From positions 522,761-586,760 of the forward strand of contig DLST01000010.1 in NCBI GenBank assembly GCA_002500745.1: 64,000 bases of DNA. Direction: 5' to 3'. The stretch is from Sphingobacterium sp. UBA7855 (GTDB taxonomy: Bacteria; Bacteroidota; Bacteroidia; Sphingobacteriales; Sphingobacteriaceae). Shown piece after piece: positions 9,717-18,610 of this stretch. The notes under the pieces are model-generated. The model was not told the origin of the DNA, ran no database searches, and worked only from the letters and a program-made list of their open reading frames with translations. The number at the start of each line of letters is the position of its first letter. The stretch's first letter is position 1. The translations under genes were made by a program, and so were the position numbers.

Positions 9717-10478
9717 TTAATAGTCTAACCAATTTTTTAGCAGTTGAGCCTTTTCTCTGCTCACAAGGATTTCCACTTGATCGTTATTTTTAATTTCTAT
9801 TTTTAGTTTTCCGTTGAAGTGGTTATGTAATCTTTTGATCGCATCTATATGTATAATGAATTGCCTGTTGGCGCGAAAAAATACTTTTGGATTCAATTGC
9901 TGTTCGAGTTCTTCCATTGTTTGAGGGACAATTTCGACAGTACCACATTTGAGTTGCGCATGGGTAAGTTTAAATTCGGAGTAAAAGTATAATATTTCTT
10001 CGACGAGAATGGTCTTATAACCGTCTTTGAATGGAATTAGAAAACGTGAGCGAAAATCTTTTGGATAGATAAAATCCAATAAACCTTGAAGCGGTTGTTG
10101 GTTGATCTGGAGATCTTTTTGATAGTCAAGTTTTTGGATGGCATTTCCCAGCTCTATTTTTTCTATAGGTTTGAGCAAATAATCTATGCTATTGAATTTA
10201 AAAGCCCTCACAGCGTATTCGTCAAATGCTGTTGTAAATATGATTGGGCAGTCTATTTTTATAGTCTCTAATATTTCAAAGCTTAAGCCATCGGATAAAC
10301 GAATATCCATCATGACCAGGTGGGGAAGTTCATTGCTATTAAACCAATTGATGCTATCCGCAATATTATCAAGTACATCCAAAATAACGATGGATGGTTT
10401 TATTTCTTTCAAAAGTCGCTTTAAACGATCGGCATTGAGTTTTTCGTCCTCGATGATTAATACTTTGGTTATATTCAT
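9717..10478 (-). CDS. LytTR-family response regulator
   Basis: Cytoplasmic two-component transcription regulator of 253 residues. A receiver domain covers about residues 4-120, with acidic residues at EDE (10-12), the probable phosphoacceptor Asp58 in VMMDIR, a Thr in FTTAFDEYA, and the conserved Lys in YLLKPIE. A LytTR DNA-binding domain covers about 145-250 (FRSRFLIPFKDGYKTI, then FFRANRQFIIHIDAI). Its first base overlaps the last base of the sensor kinase gene, so the two are co-translated. Their position immediately upstream of RND operon 1 on the same strand suggests control of that pump, which is inference. Confidence 0.92.
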   Translation of the reverse strand: MNITKVLIIEDEKLNADRLKRLLKEIKPSIVILDVLDNIADSINWFNSNELPHLVMMDIRLSDGLSFEILETIKIDCPIIFTTAFDEYAVRAFKFNSIDYLLKPIEKIELGNAIQKLDYQKDLQINQQPLQGLLDFIYPKDFRSRFLIPFKDGYKTILVEEILYFYSEFKLTHAQLKCGTVEIVPQTMEELEQQLNPKVFFRANRQFIIHIDAIKRLHNHFNGKLKIEIKNNDQVEILVSREKAQLLKNWLDY

Positions 10479-11581
10479 TATGCTTGCGCTAAAAGTGGGA
10501 GGATAACGTTAAATGTTTTGCCATCATTCTTTATTTGCAGTTTTAAGTTGGATAGCAAATCGTATCTTTTAATGATGTTTGAAATTCCGATTCCCGATGA
10601 TTCGGATACATTCTCAATAGGAATTAATATATTTTCAACAACAAGTTGATTCTGGGCGTTGGTGTAGACTTTAATTTTCAGCGGTTTTCTCTTATTTGTC
10701 TGATTATGCTTTAATGCATTTTCTACCAATAACTGTAAGGTAAGAGGAGGCAATTGGAAATTGCGTTTGGCGGGGTTAACGTTTATTTCGAAGTTTACCC
10801 CATCGCCAAATCGGTTTTTGATGAGAAATATGTATGAATTTAGAAAGTTGAGTTCTTCTTCGAGTGAGATAATGTCCTTTTTGGAATTGATAAGAAGGTA
10901 GCGATATATTTTGGAGAAGTTTTCTGCATACTCGTAACCTGATTGCTGGTCTTCGAGAATGATTTCTGAGAGTACGCTCAGGTTATTAAATACGAAATGA
11001 GGGTCGATTTGTAATTTTAACGATTGAAGTTCTGTTTCTAGAATGACCTGATCGAGCTTTGCTGCACGCATGGACTCATTTTTCCAGTTGGTGATCAAAT
11101 GACTACCGATATTGATACCCATTATCATGAGCGCAATCAAAACACTAATTGTAATATTTTGTATCATGCCTCTTTTTTCCTCCAATGATGGGGCTATAGT
11201 AACATTTTGGGGACCAACGTAATATTTTGAGATGAGGTACTCCAAGAGTAAGTTGATAAATAATACCGTCAAGAGATTGATGACGGTTTCAAGTAGTAGT
11301 CGCTCCGTAGGGCTATCTTTCCAAGTTAAAAACTTGTCAAGTTTGTCATGGACAATGATGCTGAATTCGGATATGATAAAGCTGTAGATGATCGTAAAAG
11401 TCCACTCGCCGAGTATTTCGAACATGTTTCTTTGAAAGTAGCCATCCCAGCAACTCGAGAAAGGATCAATAATATAGGCGACGAGATAAATAAGCAGAAA
11501 GGACAGAAAGGTAAATATCAGCCTTTTTTTATTTGTACTAATTAGAGTCTTATCGTTTTTATAGATCGCTATATCCTGCAT
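10478..11581 (-). CDS. Sensor histidine kinase, LytS/YehU (His_kinase) type
   Basis: Membrane sensor kinase paired with the LytTR regulator. The 367-residue protein has four predicted membrane helices (about 21-38, 58-75, 95-115 and 140-160). The His_kinase domain follows, with the phospho-accepting His195 in LQIDPHFVFNNLS, and an HATPase domain containing LLVENALKHNQ and GIGISNIIKRY. It has no periplasmic sensor domain, so the signal is probably sensed in the membrane. It overlaps the next gene by one base. Confidence 0.92.
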   Translation of the reverse strand: MQDIAIYKNDKTLISTNKKRLIFTFLSFLLIYLVAYIIDPFSSCWDGYFQRNMFEILGEWTFTIIYSFIISEFSIIVHDKLDKFLTWKDSPTERLLLETVINLLTVLFINLLLEYLISKYYVGPQNVTIAPSLEEKRGMIQNITISVLIALMIMGINIGSHLITNWKNESMRAAKLDQVILETELQSLKLQIDPHFVFNNLSVLSEIILEDQQSGYEYAENFSKIYRYLLINSKKDIISLEEELNFLNSYIFLIKNRFGDGVNFEINVNPAKRNFQLPPLTLQLLVENALKHNQTNKRKPLKIKVYTNAQNQLVVENILIPIENVSESSGIGISNIIKRYDLLSNLKLQIKNDGKTFNVILPLLAQA

Positions 11582-11728
11582 TCTTTTAACTTATGTGTAT
11601 CGGTGAAATCTATGCAAATTTCGTAATTCCTTTTAGTATTGGACGACAAATTTCTGCTGAAGCGTATAAAGCCCCTACTGAAATATCAATTTGATGCTCT
11701 CAGGCGTATAATGCTGGAACAAACAAAA

Positions 11729-11754
11729 GATGGAGACCCTAGGGTCCCCATCTA
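11729..11754 (-). terminator. Terminator after RND operon 2
   Basis: AGATGGAGACCCT (11729-11741) is followed directly by AGGGTCCCCATCT (11742-11754), nearly perfect inverted arms. On the minus strand the hairpin is followed by a T-rich run. It lies 44 bases after the stop of the last gene of the second efflux operon. Confidence 0.7.
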
Positions 11755-11797
11755 CCAGATATGTATAAATAAAATTAGAAAATGCTTGTTTAAAGTA

Positions 11798-13243
11798 TTA
11801 ATTATTGCTCCATCCCCCCCCTAAGGACCGGTAAAGATCAACAACAGCAGCAAGCTCCGCTTTTTTTACTTGAGCAAGCTCAAGCTCGCTTTGTAAGATG
11901 TTACTCTGGGCCGTTATCACTTCCAGATAGGTGGCCATTCCAGTTTCAAATAGGAGGTTCGCATGTTTTGTAGCTTCTTTTAACCGGTTAGTTCTATCCG
12001 AAGTAATCTTTTGTTTTTCTTTCAATTTTTGAATTGAAATTAAAGCATCGGAAACTTCTCCAGCTGCTGAGATTACTTTTTGCTTGAAAATCAATACGTT
12101 CTTTTCTTGTTCGACACGTGCCAGTTCATATTGGGTTTTCAATTCCTTCCGCTGTAAAATTGGCTGCGTAATACTCCCTGAAATTGCACCAAATAATGAA
12201 GCCGGTAAGTTGAACCAATTGCTTGCCTTGAAAGCATTTACTCCTGCCTCGGCGCTAATAACCAAGGAAGGATACATGCGCGCTTTTGCATACTGTTGAT
12301 AGGCCTGTGAAGCTGTAACAGCTAGTTGGGCCTGTTTTACATCCGGACGATGACTTAACAAATCGGCTGGGACGCCAGTTGCTAATTCTTCGGGGAATTG
12401 AATATTCGACAATTTCTCCGCTATTTTAATTTCCTGCGGGAGTTTTCCGCTAAGAATCTGGATGGCATTTTCCTGAATAGTGATCTGCCGTTCAAAGTCG
12501 GGGATTAAGGCAGCTGCAGACAACCGCTGCGCATCAACCTGTTCCAACGCAAGCAGCGTAATGTCACCAACTTCATATTGTTGCTGGACGATGCGTAAGG
12601 TTGTATCGCTTAATTGCAAGTTTTGTTTGGCGATATCACGCAATTGATATAGCATCAGCAGTTGATAGTAACCTTGTGCAACTTGTGCAATTAATTGGGT
12701 TTGAATTACTTTTTTCGCTTCTTCTGTCTGTAGATAGGAAGCTAAAGCAGCGCTATTTTGATTTTTGATTTTACCCCATAGATCGGCCTCCCAGGATAAA
12801 CCTAAGGATGCCGTATAATCCTCCACATGATGTTGGCCTAAAAACTGTCCGAGGCTCAATCCATTCATACTGTTATTGGATGGGTTGGTGCTATTTCCCC
12901 TGATCTGTAGTTGGGCTGAGGGAAGATAGTTCGCTTTTGCTTGTTTCAGGCTCAGTCGAGAGGCTTCTATGTTTTTCAGTGCTAGCTGCATATCTAAGTT
13001 ATGTTGTATTGCACTGTCAATCAATGTCTGTAGGATTTGATCTTTAAAAAAATCACGCCATGGAATAGAGCCAATGCTAGTTTCCTGCGGAGCTTTAGCC
13101 TGGTCGCGGTACTGCTCGGGTAAATTGGGGGCAAGGTGTTGATTGCTGACCAACTTATCTGTTTTGCAAGACCATGCGACAAAAGATAAGATGAAAACCG
13201 TCAGTAATTTTGCTTTACTATTCATATATTTAAATTTTGTCAT
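11798..13243 (-). CDS. RND efflux outer-membrane lipoprotein, NodT/TolC family (system 2)
   Basis: Outer-membrane channel of the second tripartite pump, 481 residues and clearly paralogous to the channel of system 1. The lipoprotein signal ends VAWSC (Cys26). The C-terminal motif TGMATYLEVITAQS and the ending LYRSLGGGW match the family. Met7 (13225) is an equally good start and gives a more standard signal peptide. It begins six bases after the stop of its RND permease and ends the operon. Confidence 0.94.
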   Translation of the reverse strand: MTKFKYMNSKAKLLTVFILSFVAWSCKTDKLVSNQHLAPNLPEQYRDQAKAPQETSIGSIPWRDFFKDQILQTLIDSAIQHNLDMQLALKNIEASRLSLKQAKANYLPSAQLQIRGNSTNPSNNSMNGLSLGQFLGQHHVEDYTASLGLSWEADLWGKIKNQNSAALASYLQTEEAKKVIQTQLIAQVAQGYYQLLMLYQLRDIAKQNLQLSDTTLRIVQQQYEVGDITLLALEQVDAQRLSAAALIPDFERQITIQENAIQILSGKLPQEIKIAEKLSNIQFPEELATGVPADLLSHRPDVKQAQLAVTASQAYQQYAKARMYPSLVISAEAGVNAFKASNWFNLPASLFGAISGSITQPILQRKELKTQYELARVEQEKNVLIFKQKVISAAGEVSDALISIQKLKEKQKITSDRTNRLKEATKHANLLFETGMATYLEVITAQSNILQSELELAQVKKAELAAVVDLYRSLGGGWSNN

Positions 13244-13249
13244 GATATA

Positions 13250-16200
13250 CTAATTGTTTGTATGCACGGGTATTTCCAACGAAGCGGTCTCGCTTTCATA
13301 CTGTTTTTGCTTCGGGACACCAGCTATTTTCTCTTGGATAAATTGGAAGAAAATGAAGAGAATCGGGATAATAAAGAGCCCTAAAACTACTCCGGTGAAC
13401 ATCCCACCCGCAGCGGCAATACTGATGGAATGATTTCCTTGAGCAGACGGACCTACGGCTGTCATCATTGGAATCATACCAACAATAAAGGCTAAGGAAG
13501 TCATGATAATAGGCCTCAAACGTAATCTTGCGGCTTTAAGTGCAGCGCTAGGAATCGATAGCCCCTGTTTGCGCCCTTGAATAGCAAATTCCACAATCAA
13601 AATGGCATTTTTGGCCAGCAAACCAATCAACATGACAAGTGCGACTTGTACATAGATGTTGTTGGCGATATCAGTGAAGCTAATTGCTGCAAAGACGCCA
13701 AATATGCCGGTCGGAATGGAGAGAATAACCGCTAATGGAATGATGTAGCTTTCATATTGTGCCGCAAGCAAGAAGTAAACAAATATCAGACAGAGAATAA
13801 AAATCAATGTAGACTGTCCTCCGGAGACAATTTCTTCCTTGGTCATACCTGAGAATTCATAGGTAAATCCAGTAGGCAATTGTTGTTTTGCAACTTCCTC
13901 AACTGCACGGATAGCGTCTCCGGAACTATATCCGGGTTTTGGTATTGCATTTATGCCAATCGAATTAAACAAGTTGTAACGCGATGCTGTTTCGGGTCCA
14001 TATACACGTTCTAATTTGACTAATGTATTGATGGGAACCATATCACCTAATCTGTTTTTTACAAAAATACCGTCCATTGAAGTTGGTTCACTTCTATCCT
14101 TGGCATCAGCTTGGACCATCACACGATAGTATTTTCCAAAACGATTAAAATCTGAAGCTTGAGCACTACCAAAATAGGCTTGCATGGTTTTTAATATGCT
14201 TTTTGTGCTTACACCCAGTTGTTCTGCTTTAATATCATCAACCTGGAGCTCATATTGTGGATAATCCGCTTTAAAGGTTGTGAAAGCCATCATGATTTCA
14301 GGACGTTTCATCAGTTCGCCAATAAACTTTTGGCCTACGCCACTGAATTTTCCAAGTTGTCCGCCGGTTCTGTCCTGTAAAACCATGTCCAAACCGTCAA
14401 CATTACTGAACCCTGGTACTGTAGGGAAGGTAAAGACAAAGAAATTTGCGCCTTTGATATTTGCCAGGCGTTGATTCACATCGGCCATAATCGCATTGAT
14501 GTCTTTTATCTGACCACGTTCTTCATGTGGTTTAAGGAGGATAAATGCAACACCCGCTGAAGGACTTGTGGATTGTGTTAAAATATTGAAACCAGCAAGT
14601 ACATTTAAAGTCTTGGTAAAATCAGCATGTTGAAGTTGCTTCTCAGCTTCGGCTAATGCCCCTGAAGTACGATCTAAAGAAGCGCCTGCAGGCATGGATA
14701 AAGAAATGGCAATAAATCCTTGGTCTTCCGACGGAATAAATCCAGTAGGTGTTTTACGGATCATAAATATTGTCAAAAGTAGGGTAATCGCCAATCCTGC
14801 AAATGCAACCCATTTGTAACGGATCAAGAAGCGCAGACTTCCTAAATAGTTTTTAGTCAACCGGTCGAATCCAACATTGAATCCAGCAAAGAAACGTTCC
14901 TTGAAATTAAGTTTCTTAGCATCAGAATGACCATGATGCGTTGGTTTTAAGAAGAGTGCACATAACGCAGGACTTAGTGTCAAGGCATTAATTGCTGAAA
15001 TAACGATAGCAATCGCCAACGTGAAAGCAAATTGTCTGTAAAACACTCCGGTAGAACCTTCCATAAAGCCGATGGGAAGGAATACGGCAGACATCACCAA
15101 TGTAATCGAGATAATTGCCCCGGTGATTTCGCTCATGGCAGATGTTGTAGCGAGCTTAGGTGGGAGATTTTCATGTTCCATCTTGGCGTGCACTGCCTCG
15201 ACGACCACAATTGCATCATCGACGACAATCCCAATGGCAAGCACCAGGGCAAACAAGGTCAATAGGTTGATTGAAAAGCCGAAGAGCTGCATGAAGAAAA
15301 ATGTTCCAACGATGGCTACTGGTACTGCAATCGCTGGTATTAATGTCGATCTAAAGTCCTGAAGGAATAGAAAGACAACTAAAAATACCAATATAAATGC
15401 TTCAACGAGCGTATGTTTTACTTGATCAATGGATTGATCAAGTGCATCTTTTGTGTTGTATAAAACGAGATATTTGACACCTTTCGGAAAGCTTAAAGAG
15501 GCTTTCTCCATGAATTTTTGAATCGCGATCTGAATTTCATTTGCATTCGAACCTGCCAGCTGCATGACCCCAATATTCAATCCTGCTTTGCCGTTGATGC
15601 GCGTATGGCTCGCATAAGTATAGGATCCCAGTTCGACACGAGCGACGTCCTTGAGTTTAAGTACTGAACCGTCAGTGTTGGAGCGGATAATAATATTTTC
15701 GTAGTCACTTGGTTGGTTGAGTTTACCTTTATATTTGATCACAAATTCAAAAGCTTCACGGCTGCTCTCGCCGAATTTACCCGGAGCAGCTTCAACGTTT
15801 TTATCTTGGATGGCGGCCATTACTTCCTCAGGCGTTAGTTTATAGGTCGCCATTTGATTTGGATTGAGCCATACACGCATGGAGTAGTCTTTGCTACCAC
15901 CAAATGGCAATGCTTGTCCCACGCCGGGTATCCGTTTCAGTTCAGGAATAATATTGATCTGGGCATAATTGGTAATAAAGGTCTGATCGTATTTACTCTG
16001 ATCTTCCGTATAGAGATCCAATACCATGATCAAGCTGTTTTGCTGTTTTGCCGTGGTGATTCCGGCTTGTACAACCTCAGCCGGCAATTGGCTGGTTGCT
16101 TGAGCCACGCGATTTTGGACGTTCACAGCAGCTTGGTCAGGGTCAGTGCCCAATTTAAAATATACAGTAATCATTAATGAACCGTCGTTACTGGCGGTAG

Positions 16201-16438
16201 AGCTCATGTAGCTCATATTTTCAACACCGTTGATTGACTCTTCGAGTGAGGGAGCTACGGCACGAAGGACCGTTTCGGCATTTGCCCCGGGATATAATGC
16301 CGTTACTTGCACTGCCGGCGGTGCAATATCGGGAAACTGCTGCAATGGCAGTTTGAGGATACCAATCACCCCCAATATGACAAGTAGTATGGAGATAACG
16401 GTAGCAAGTACAGGTCTTTCTATAAATTTCTTAAGCAT
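13250..16438 (-). CDS. RND efflux permease, HAE1 (AcrB) family (system 2)
   Basis: Inner-membrane proton-driven multidrug transporter, 1062 residues. It begins MLKKFIERPVLATVISI, very like the system 1 permease. The TM4 aspartate pair is in GIVVDDAIVVVEAVH and the TM10 lysine in LLAKNAILIVEFA. The two pumps are co-orientated paralogues that differ in their porter loops, so different substrates are plausible. It is twelve bases downstream of its adaptor and six bases upstream of its outer-membrane partner. Confidence 0.96.
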   Translation of the reverse strand: MLKKFIERPVLATVISILLVILGVIGILKLPLQQFPDIAPPAVQVTALYPGANAETVLRAVAPSLEESINGVENMSYMSSTASNDGSLMITVYFKLGTDPDQAAVNVQNRVAQATSQLPAEVVQAGITTAKQQNSLIMVLDLYTEDQSKYDQTFITNYAQINIIPELKRIPGVGQALPFGGSKDYSMRVWLNPNQMATYKLTPEEVMAAIQDKNVEAAPGKFGESSREAFEFVIKYKGKLNQPSDYENIIIRSNTDGSVLKLKDVARVELGSYTYASHTRINGKAGLNIGVMQLAGSNANEIQIAIQKFMEKASLSFPKGVKYLVLYNTKDALDQSIDQVKHTLVEAFILVFLVVFLFLQDFRSTLIPAIAVPVAIVGTFFFMQLFGFSINLLTLFALVLAIGIVVDDAIVVVEAVHAKMEHENLPPKLATTSAMSEITGAIISITLVMSAVFLPIGFMEGSTGVFYRQFAFTLAIAIVISAINALTLSPALCALFLKPTHHGHSDAKKLNFKERFFAGFNVGFDRLTKNYLGSLRFLIRYKWVAFAGLAITLLLTIFMIRKTPTGFIPSEDQGFIAISLSMPAGASLDRTSGALAEAEKQLQHADFTKTLNVLAGFNILTQSTSPSAGVAFILLKPHEERGQIKDINAIMADVNQRLANIKGANFFVFTFPTVPGFSNVDGLDMVLQDRTGGQLGKFSGVGQKFIGELMKRPEIMMAFTTFKADYPQYELQVDDIKAEQLGVSTKSILKTMQAYFGSAQASDFNRFGKYYRVMVQADAKDRSEPTSMDGIFVKNRLGDMVPINTLVKLERVYGPETASRYNLFNSIGINAIPKPGYSSGDAIRAVEEVAKQQLPTGFTYEFSGMTKEEIVSGGQSTLIFILCLIFVYFLLAAQYESYIIPLAVILSIPTGIFGVFAAISFTDIANNIYVQVALVMLIGLLAKNAILIVEFAIQGRKQGLSIPSAALKAARLRLRPIIMTSLAFIVGMIPMMTAVGPSAQGNHSISIAAAGGMFTGVVLGLFIIPILFIFFQFIQEKIAGVPKQKQYESETASLEIPVHTNN

Positions 16439-16450
16439 GTGATTGTAATA

Positions 16451-17653
16451 TTATAATGAATTGATGCTATCTCTTGATAAAGCTTGTGGCGTAATTTTCT
16501 GCCCATCCTGAAGCAGGTCAATGCCTTTGTAGACAATTCGGTCTCCCGCATTCAGCCCTTTGCTTACGAGGTAATTTGCACCACTTTTTCCGATGACAGT
16601 AATGGGCTGTTGAACAACTTTATTTTCTTTGCCAACGGTGTAAACGAAGATTTTATCCTGCATTTCAAGGGTAGCAAGTTGAGGTACCAATAATGCTTGT
16701 GCATACTTCTTCTGTAGCCTTACACGGCCGGTATTTCCGTTACGTAAAACCCCTTCCGGATTGTTGAACGTCGCGCGGAGGGTAATCGCACCGGTATTTT
16801 TATCAAACTGGCCATCCACCATATCAATTTTTCCTTTCTGATCATAAATTGTCTGATCCGAAAGAACTAAGCTGATCGGAGGGAGGTTGTGAAGCTTTTG
16901 TTGTAAATTACTACCTTCTGTATTGTTTTTGAATGCGATAAAGTCATTTTCTCCCAATGAGAAATAGACATGGAGATCTCTTACATTTGACAATGCTGTA
17001 AGTGGTTGGGAGTCTGTAGGTCCCACTAAACTCCCTTGTTTGCGCTGCAATCTACCGATGTAGCCTTCGGCTGAAGCCCGTATTAGCGTGTATCCGACAT
17101 TGATTTTCGCCGTTTCAACCGCCGACAGTGCCAGTTGTACATTTGCCCTAGCGGCGTTACGTGCGCTAATTGCAGTTTTTAACTGGAAGTCTGTCAGTAC
17201 TTTGGTGTTCACCAGCTTTGTTTTCTTTTCCACTTCTAACTCGGCGTTTTCCAAGGAAGCTTTTGCTGCTAGCAAATTTGCCTTCGCTTGATTTAATTGC
17301 TCCTGATAGGGGCGGTCGTTAATCTTAAAAAGCGCCTGACCTTTATTTACTTTAGCGCCTTCATCGACATAGATGTTTTCCAAAATCCCTTCTACTTGTG
17401 GCCTGATCTCAATATTGGCCGAAGCTTCAATAGTTGCTGGATATTCTTGATAAACCGTCTCATTACCATTCTCGATGGTAACTACCGGAAGGTTAACCGG
17501 TGGTGGATCAATGGGTTTGCTCGTGCCTGTTGAACAACTATATAGAAAGATTGCACTGAGCACGTATGCAGTCTTTACGATATTAATTCGTTTAACACTG
17601 TTAAGTGCTGGAACGTAAATCCTTTTAAGACTTGGTGATAAATTTGTTTTCAT
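16451..17653 (-). CDS. RND efflux periplasmic adaptor lipoprotein (system 2)
   Basis: Membrane fusion protein of pump 2, 400 residues, with lipoyl halves (IEIRPQVEGILENIYVDEG and RASAEGYIGRLQRKQG), a helical hairpin and a C-terminal barrel. The lipobox is IFLYSC at Cys40, so the signal region is about 18 residues longer than usual. Codons 17-21 of this extension overlap a perfect copy of the putative TetR operator (17592-17604). The true start may therefore be later, at a non-ATG codon, or the operator may lie inside the gene. It is first in the operon, directly after tetR on the same strand. Confidence 0.92.
   Translation of the reverse strand: MKTNLSPSLKRIYVPALNSVKRINIVKTAYVLSAIFLYSCSTGTSKPIDPPPVNLPVVTIENGNETVYQEYPATIEASANIEIRPQVEGILENIYVDEGAKVNKGQALFKINDRPYQEQLNQAKANLLAAKASLENAELEVEKKTKLVNTKVLTDFQLKTAISARNAARANVQLALSAVETAKINVGYTLIRASAEGYIGRLQRKQGSLVGPTDSQPLTALSNVRDLHVYFSLGENDFIAFKNNTEGSNLQQKLHNLPPISLVLSDQTIYDQKGKIDMVDGQFDKNTGAITLRATFNNPEGVLRNGNTGRVRLQKKYAQALLVPQLATLEMQDKIFVYTVGKENKVVQQPITVIGKSGANYLVSKGLNAGDRIVYKGIDLLQDGQKITPQALSRDSINSL
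17592..17604. promoter_or_regulatory. Putative TetR operator copy inside the 5' end of the adaptor gene
   Basis: TTAACACTGTTAA, a 6+1+6 palindrome, is the exact reverse complement of the site upstream of tetR at 18349-18361. It falls within the first 25 codons of the adaptor gene. Binding is inferred. Confidence 0.45.
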
Positions 17654-17683
17654 GTGATATTAAAAATTGAAGTTTTGGTATAT

Positions 17684-17696
17684 TTAACGGTGTTAG
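17684..17696. promoter_or_regulatory. Putative TetR operator upstream of RND operon 2
   Basis: TTAACGGTGTTAG differs at two of 13 positions from the perfect palindrome upstream of tetR. It lies 31 bases before the adaptor start, where a repressor would block transcription. A further half-site TTAACG begins at 17701. Confidence 0.5.
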
Positions 17697-17731
17697 ATTT
17701 TTTAACGTTGTATTTTTTGCTGTAAAAAAAA

Positions 17732-18331
17732 TTAGTCAGTTAGCGAGCGAGTGATACCATAAATGGCATCTTTTAAGACCTCTTGATTGGTTGTGTCACC
17801 ATTTCCCTGATTCACCAGATTGATCGAGACCAGTCCATGTATGATCGACCAATAGGTGAAATACTTTCTACAGATCAATTCTTCGGATGGATTTTTCGCT
17901 TTCATGATTTCTCGGATGACATCGCTAATAAGTTTTCCGTGAGATTCCGCACATTTATATGTTTTTTCAAAACCACAACAGGCAGTTCCTACTCCAAACA
18001 TTAATTGGTACAATTCGCGTTCTTCAAAGGCAAAATCCCAATAGCTAAACCACATTGCCTCTAATTGCTTCTCGAGATCGGTTTCAGTTGATTTGGCTTT
18101 TTTGACTTTTTTAGCTAGCAAGAGATACCCTTGGCTGGCAAGCTCCATTAAAATAGCATCTTTATTGGCGAAGTACTCATATATCATGGGGGCAGTATAT
18201 TCAATGATATCTGCAATTTTGCGCATACTCAAAGCCTGCCATCCTTCTTCTTTGACGATTTGGAGCGCAGCATCTAGAATATTGGTTCTATTCTCATCTT
18301 TGAGCCGTTGTATGCGTTCTTTGCTACCCAT
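17732..18331 (-). CDS. TetR/AcrR-family repressor, probable regulator of RND system 2
   Basis: Cytoplasmic transcription repressor, 199 residues. The N-terminal TetR helix-turn-helix is visible at about residues 16-62 (AALQIVKEEGWQALSMRKIADII, then PMIYEYFANKDAIL). The C-terminal ligand domain is all-helical. It lies directly upstream of the adaptor gene of pump 2, on the same strand, with a 78-base gap. A palindrome TTAACAGTGTTAA upstream of its own start recurs before and within the adaptor gene, which fits autoregulation plus control of the pump. The inducer is unknown. Confidence 0.92.
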   Translation of the reverse strand: MGSKERIQRLKDENRTNILDAALQIVKEEGWQALSMRKIADIIEYTAPMIYEYFANKDAILMELASQGYLLLAKKVKKAKSTETDLEKQLEAMWFSYWDFAFEERELYQLMFGVGTACCGFEKTYKCAESHGKLISDVIREIMKAKNPSEELICRKYFTYWSIIHGLVSINLVNQGNGDTTNQEVLKDAIYGITRSLTD

Positions 18332-18348
18332 GCTAATGCTTAAATAAT

Positions 18349-18361
18349 TTAACAGTGTTAA
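18349..18361. promoter_or_regulatory. Putative TetR operator upstream of tetR
   Basis: TTAACAGTGTTAA is a perfect 6+1+6 palindrome, 18 bases before the tetR start codon. Related copies lie at 17592-17604 and 17684-17696. Confidence 0.55.
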
Positions 18362-18610
18362 GCAAAAGTGATACTTTTATTTTTATTTATTGACATTTAA
18401 AAGTCATTAAATAAAAATACAGTTAGATGCAGAAATCTTTCGAACTAACCGCCATAAGTCTCCTTGAAATAGCTGCATTATTCTAAAAAAGGAACTGAAA
18501 TTTTTTGATTCTTTGCTTTAAAAGGTGAACTTTATCCCAATTAGACATCGAGACCACCAACATTCTGTCTATATCGACTGTTGATTTCTCGGAGACCCGA
18601 CATAGATAAA

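Noticed and set aside
18581..18610. Upstream start for the Omp85 fusion protein
   Set aside because: It would place a polar, charged segment before a clear signal peptide that starts at 18611.
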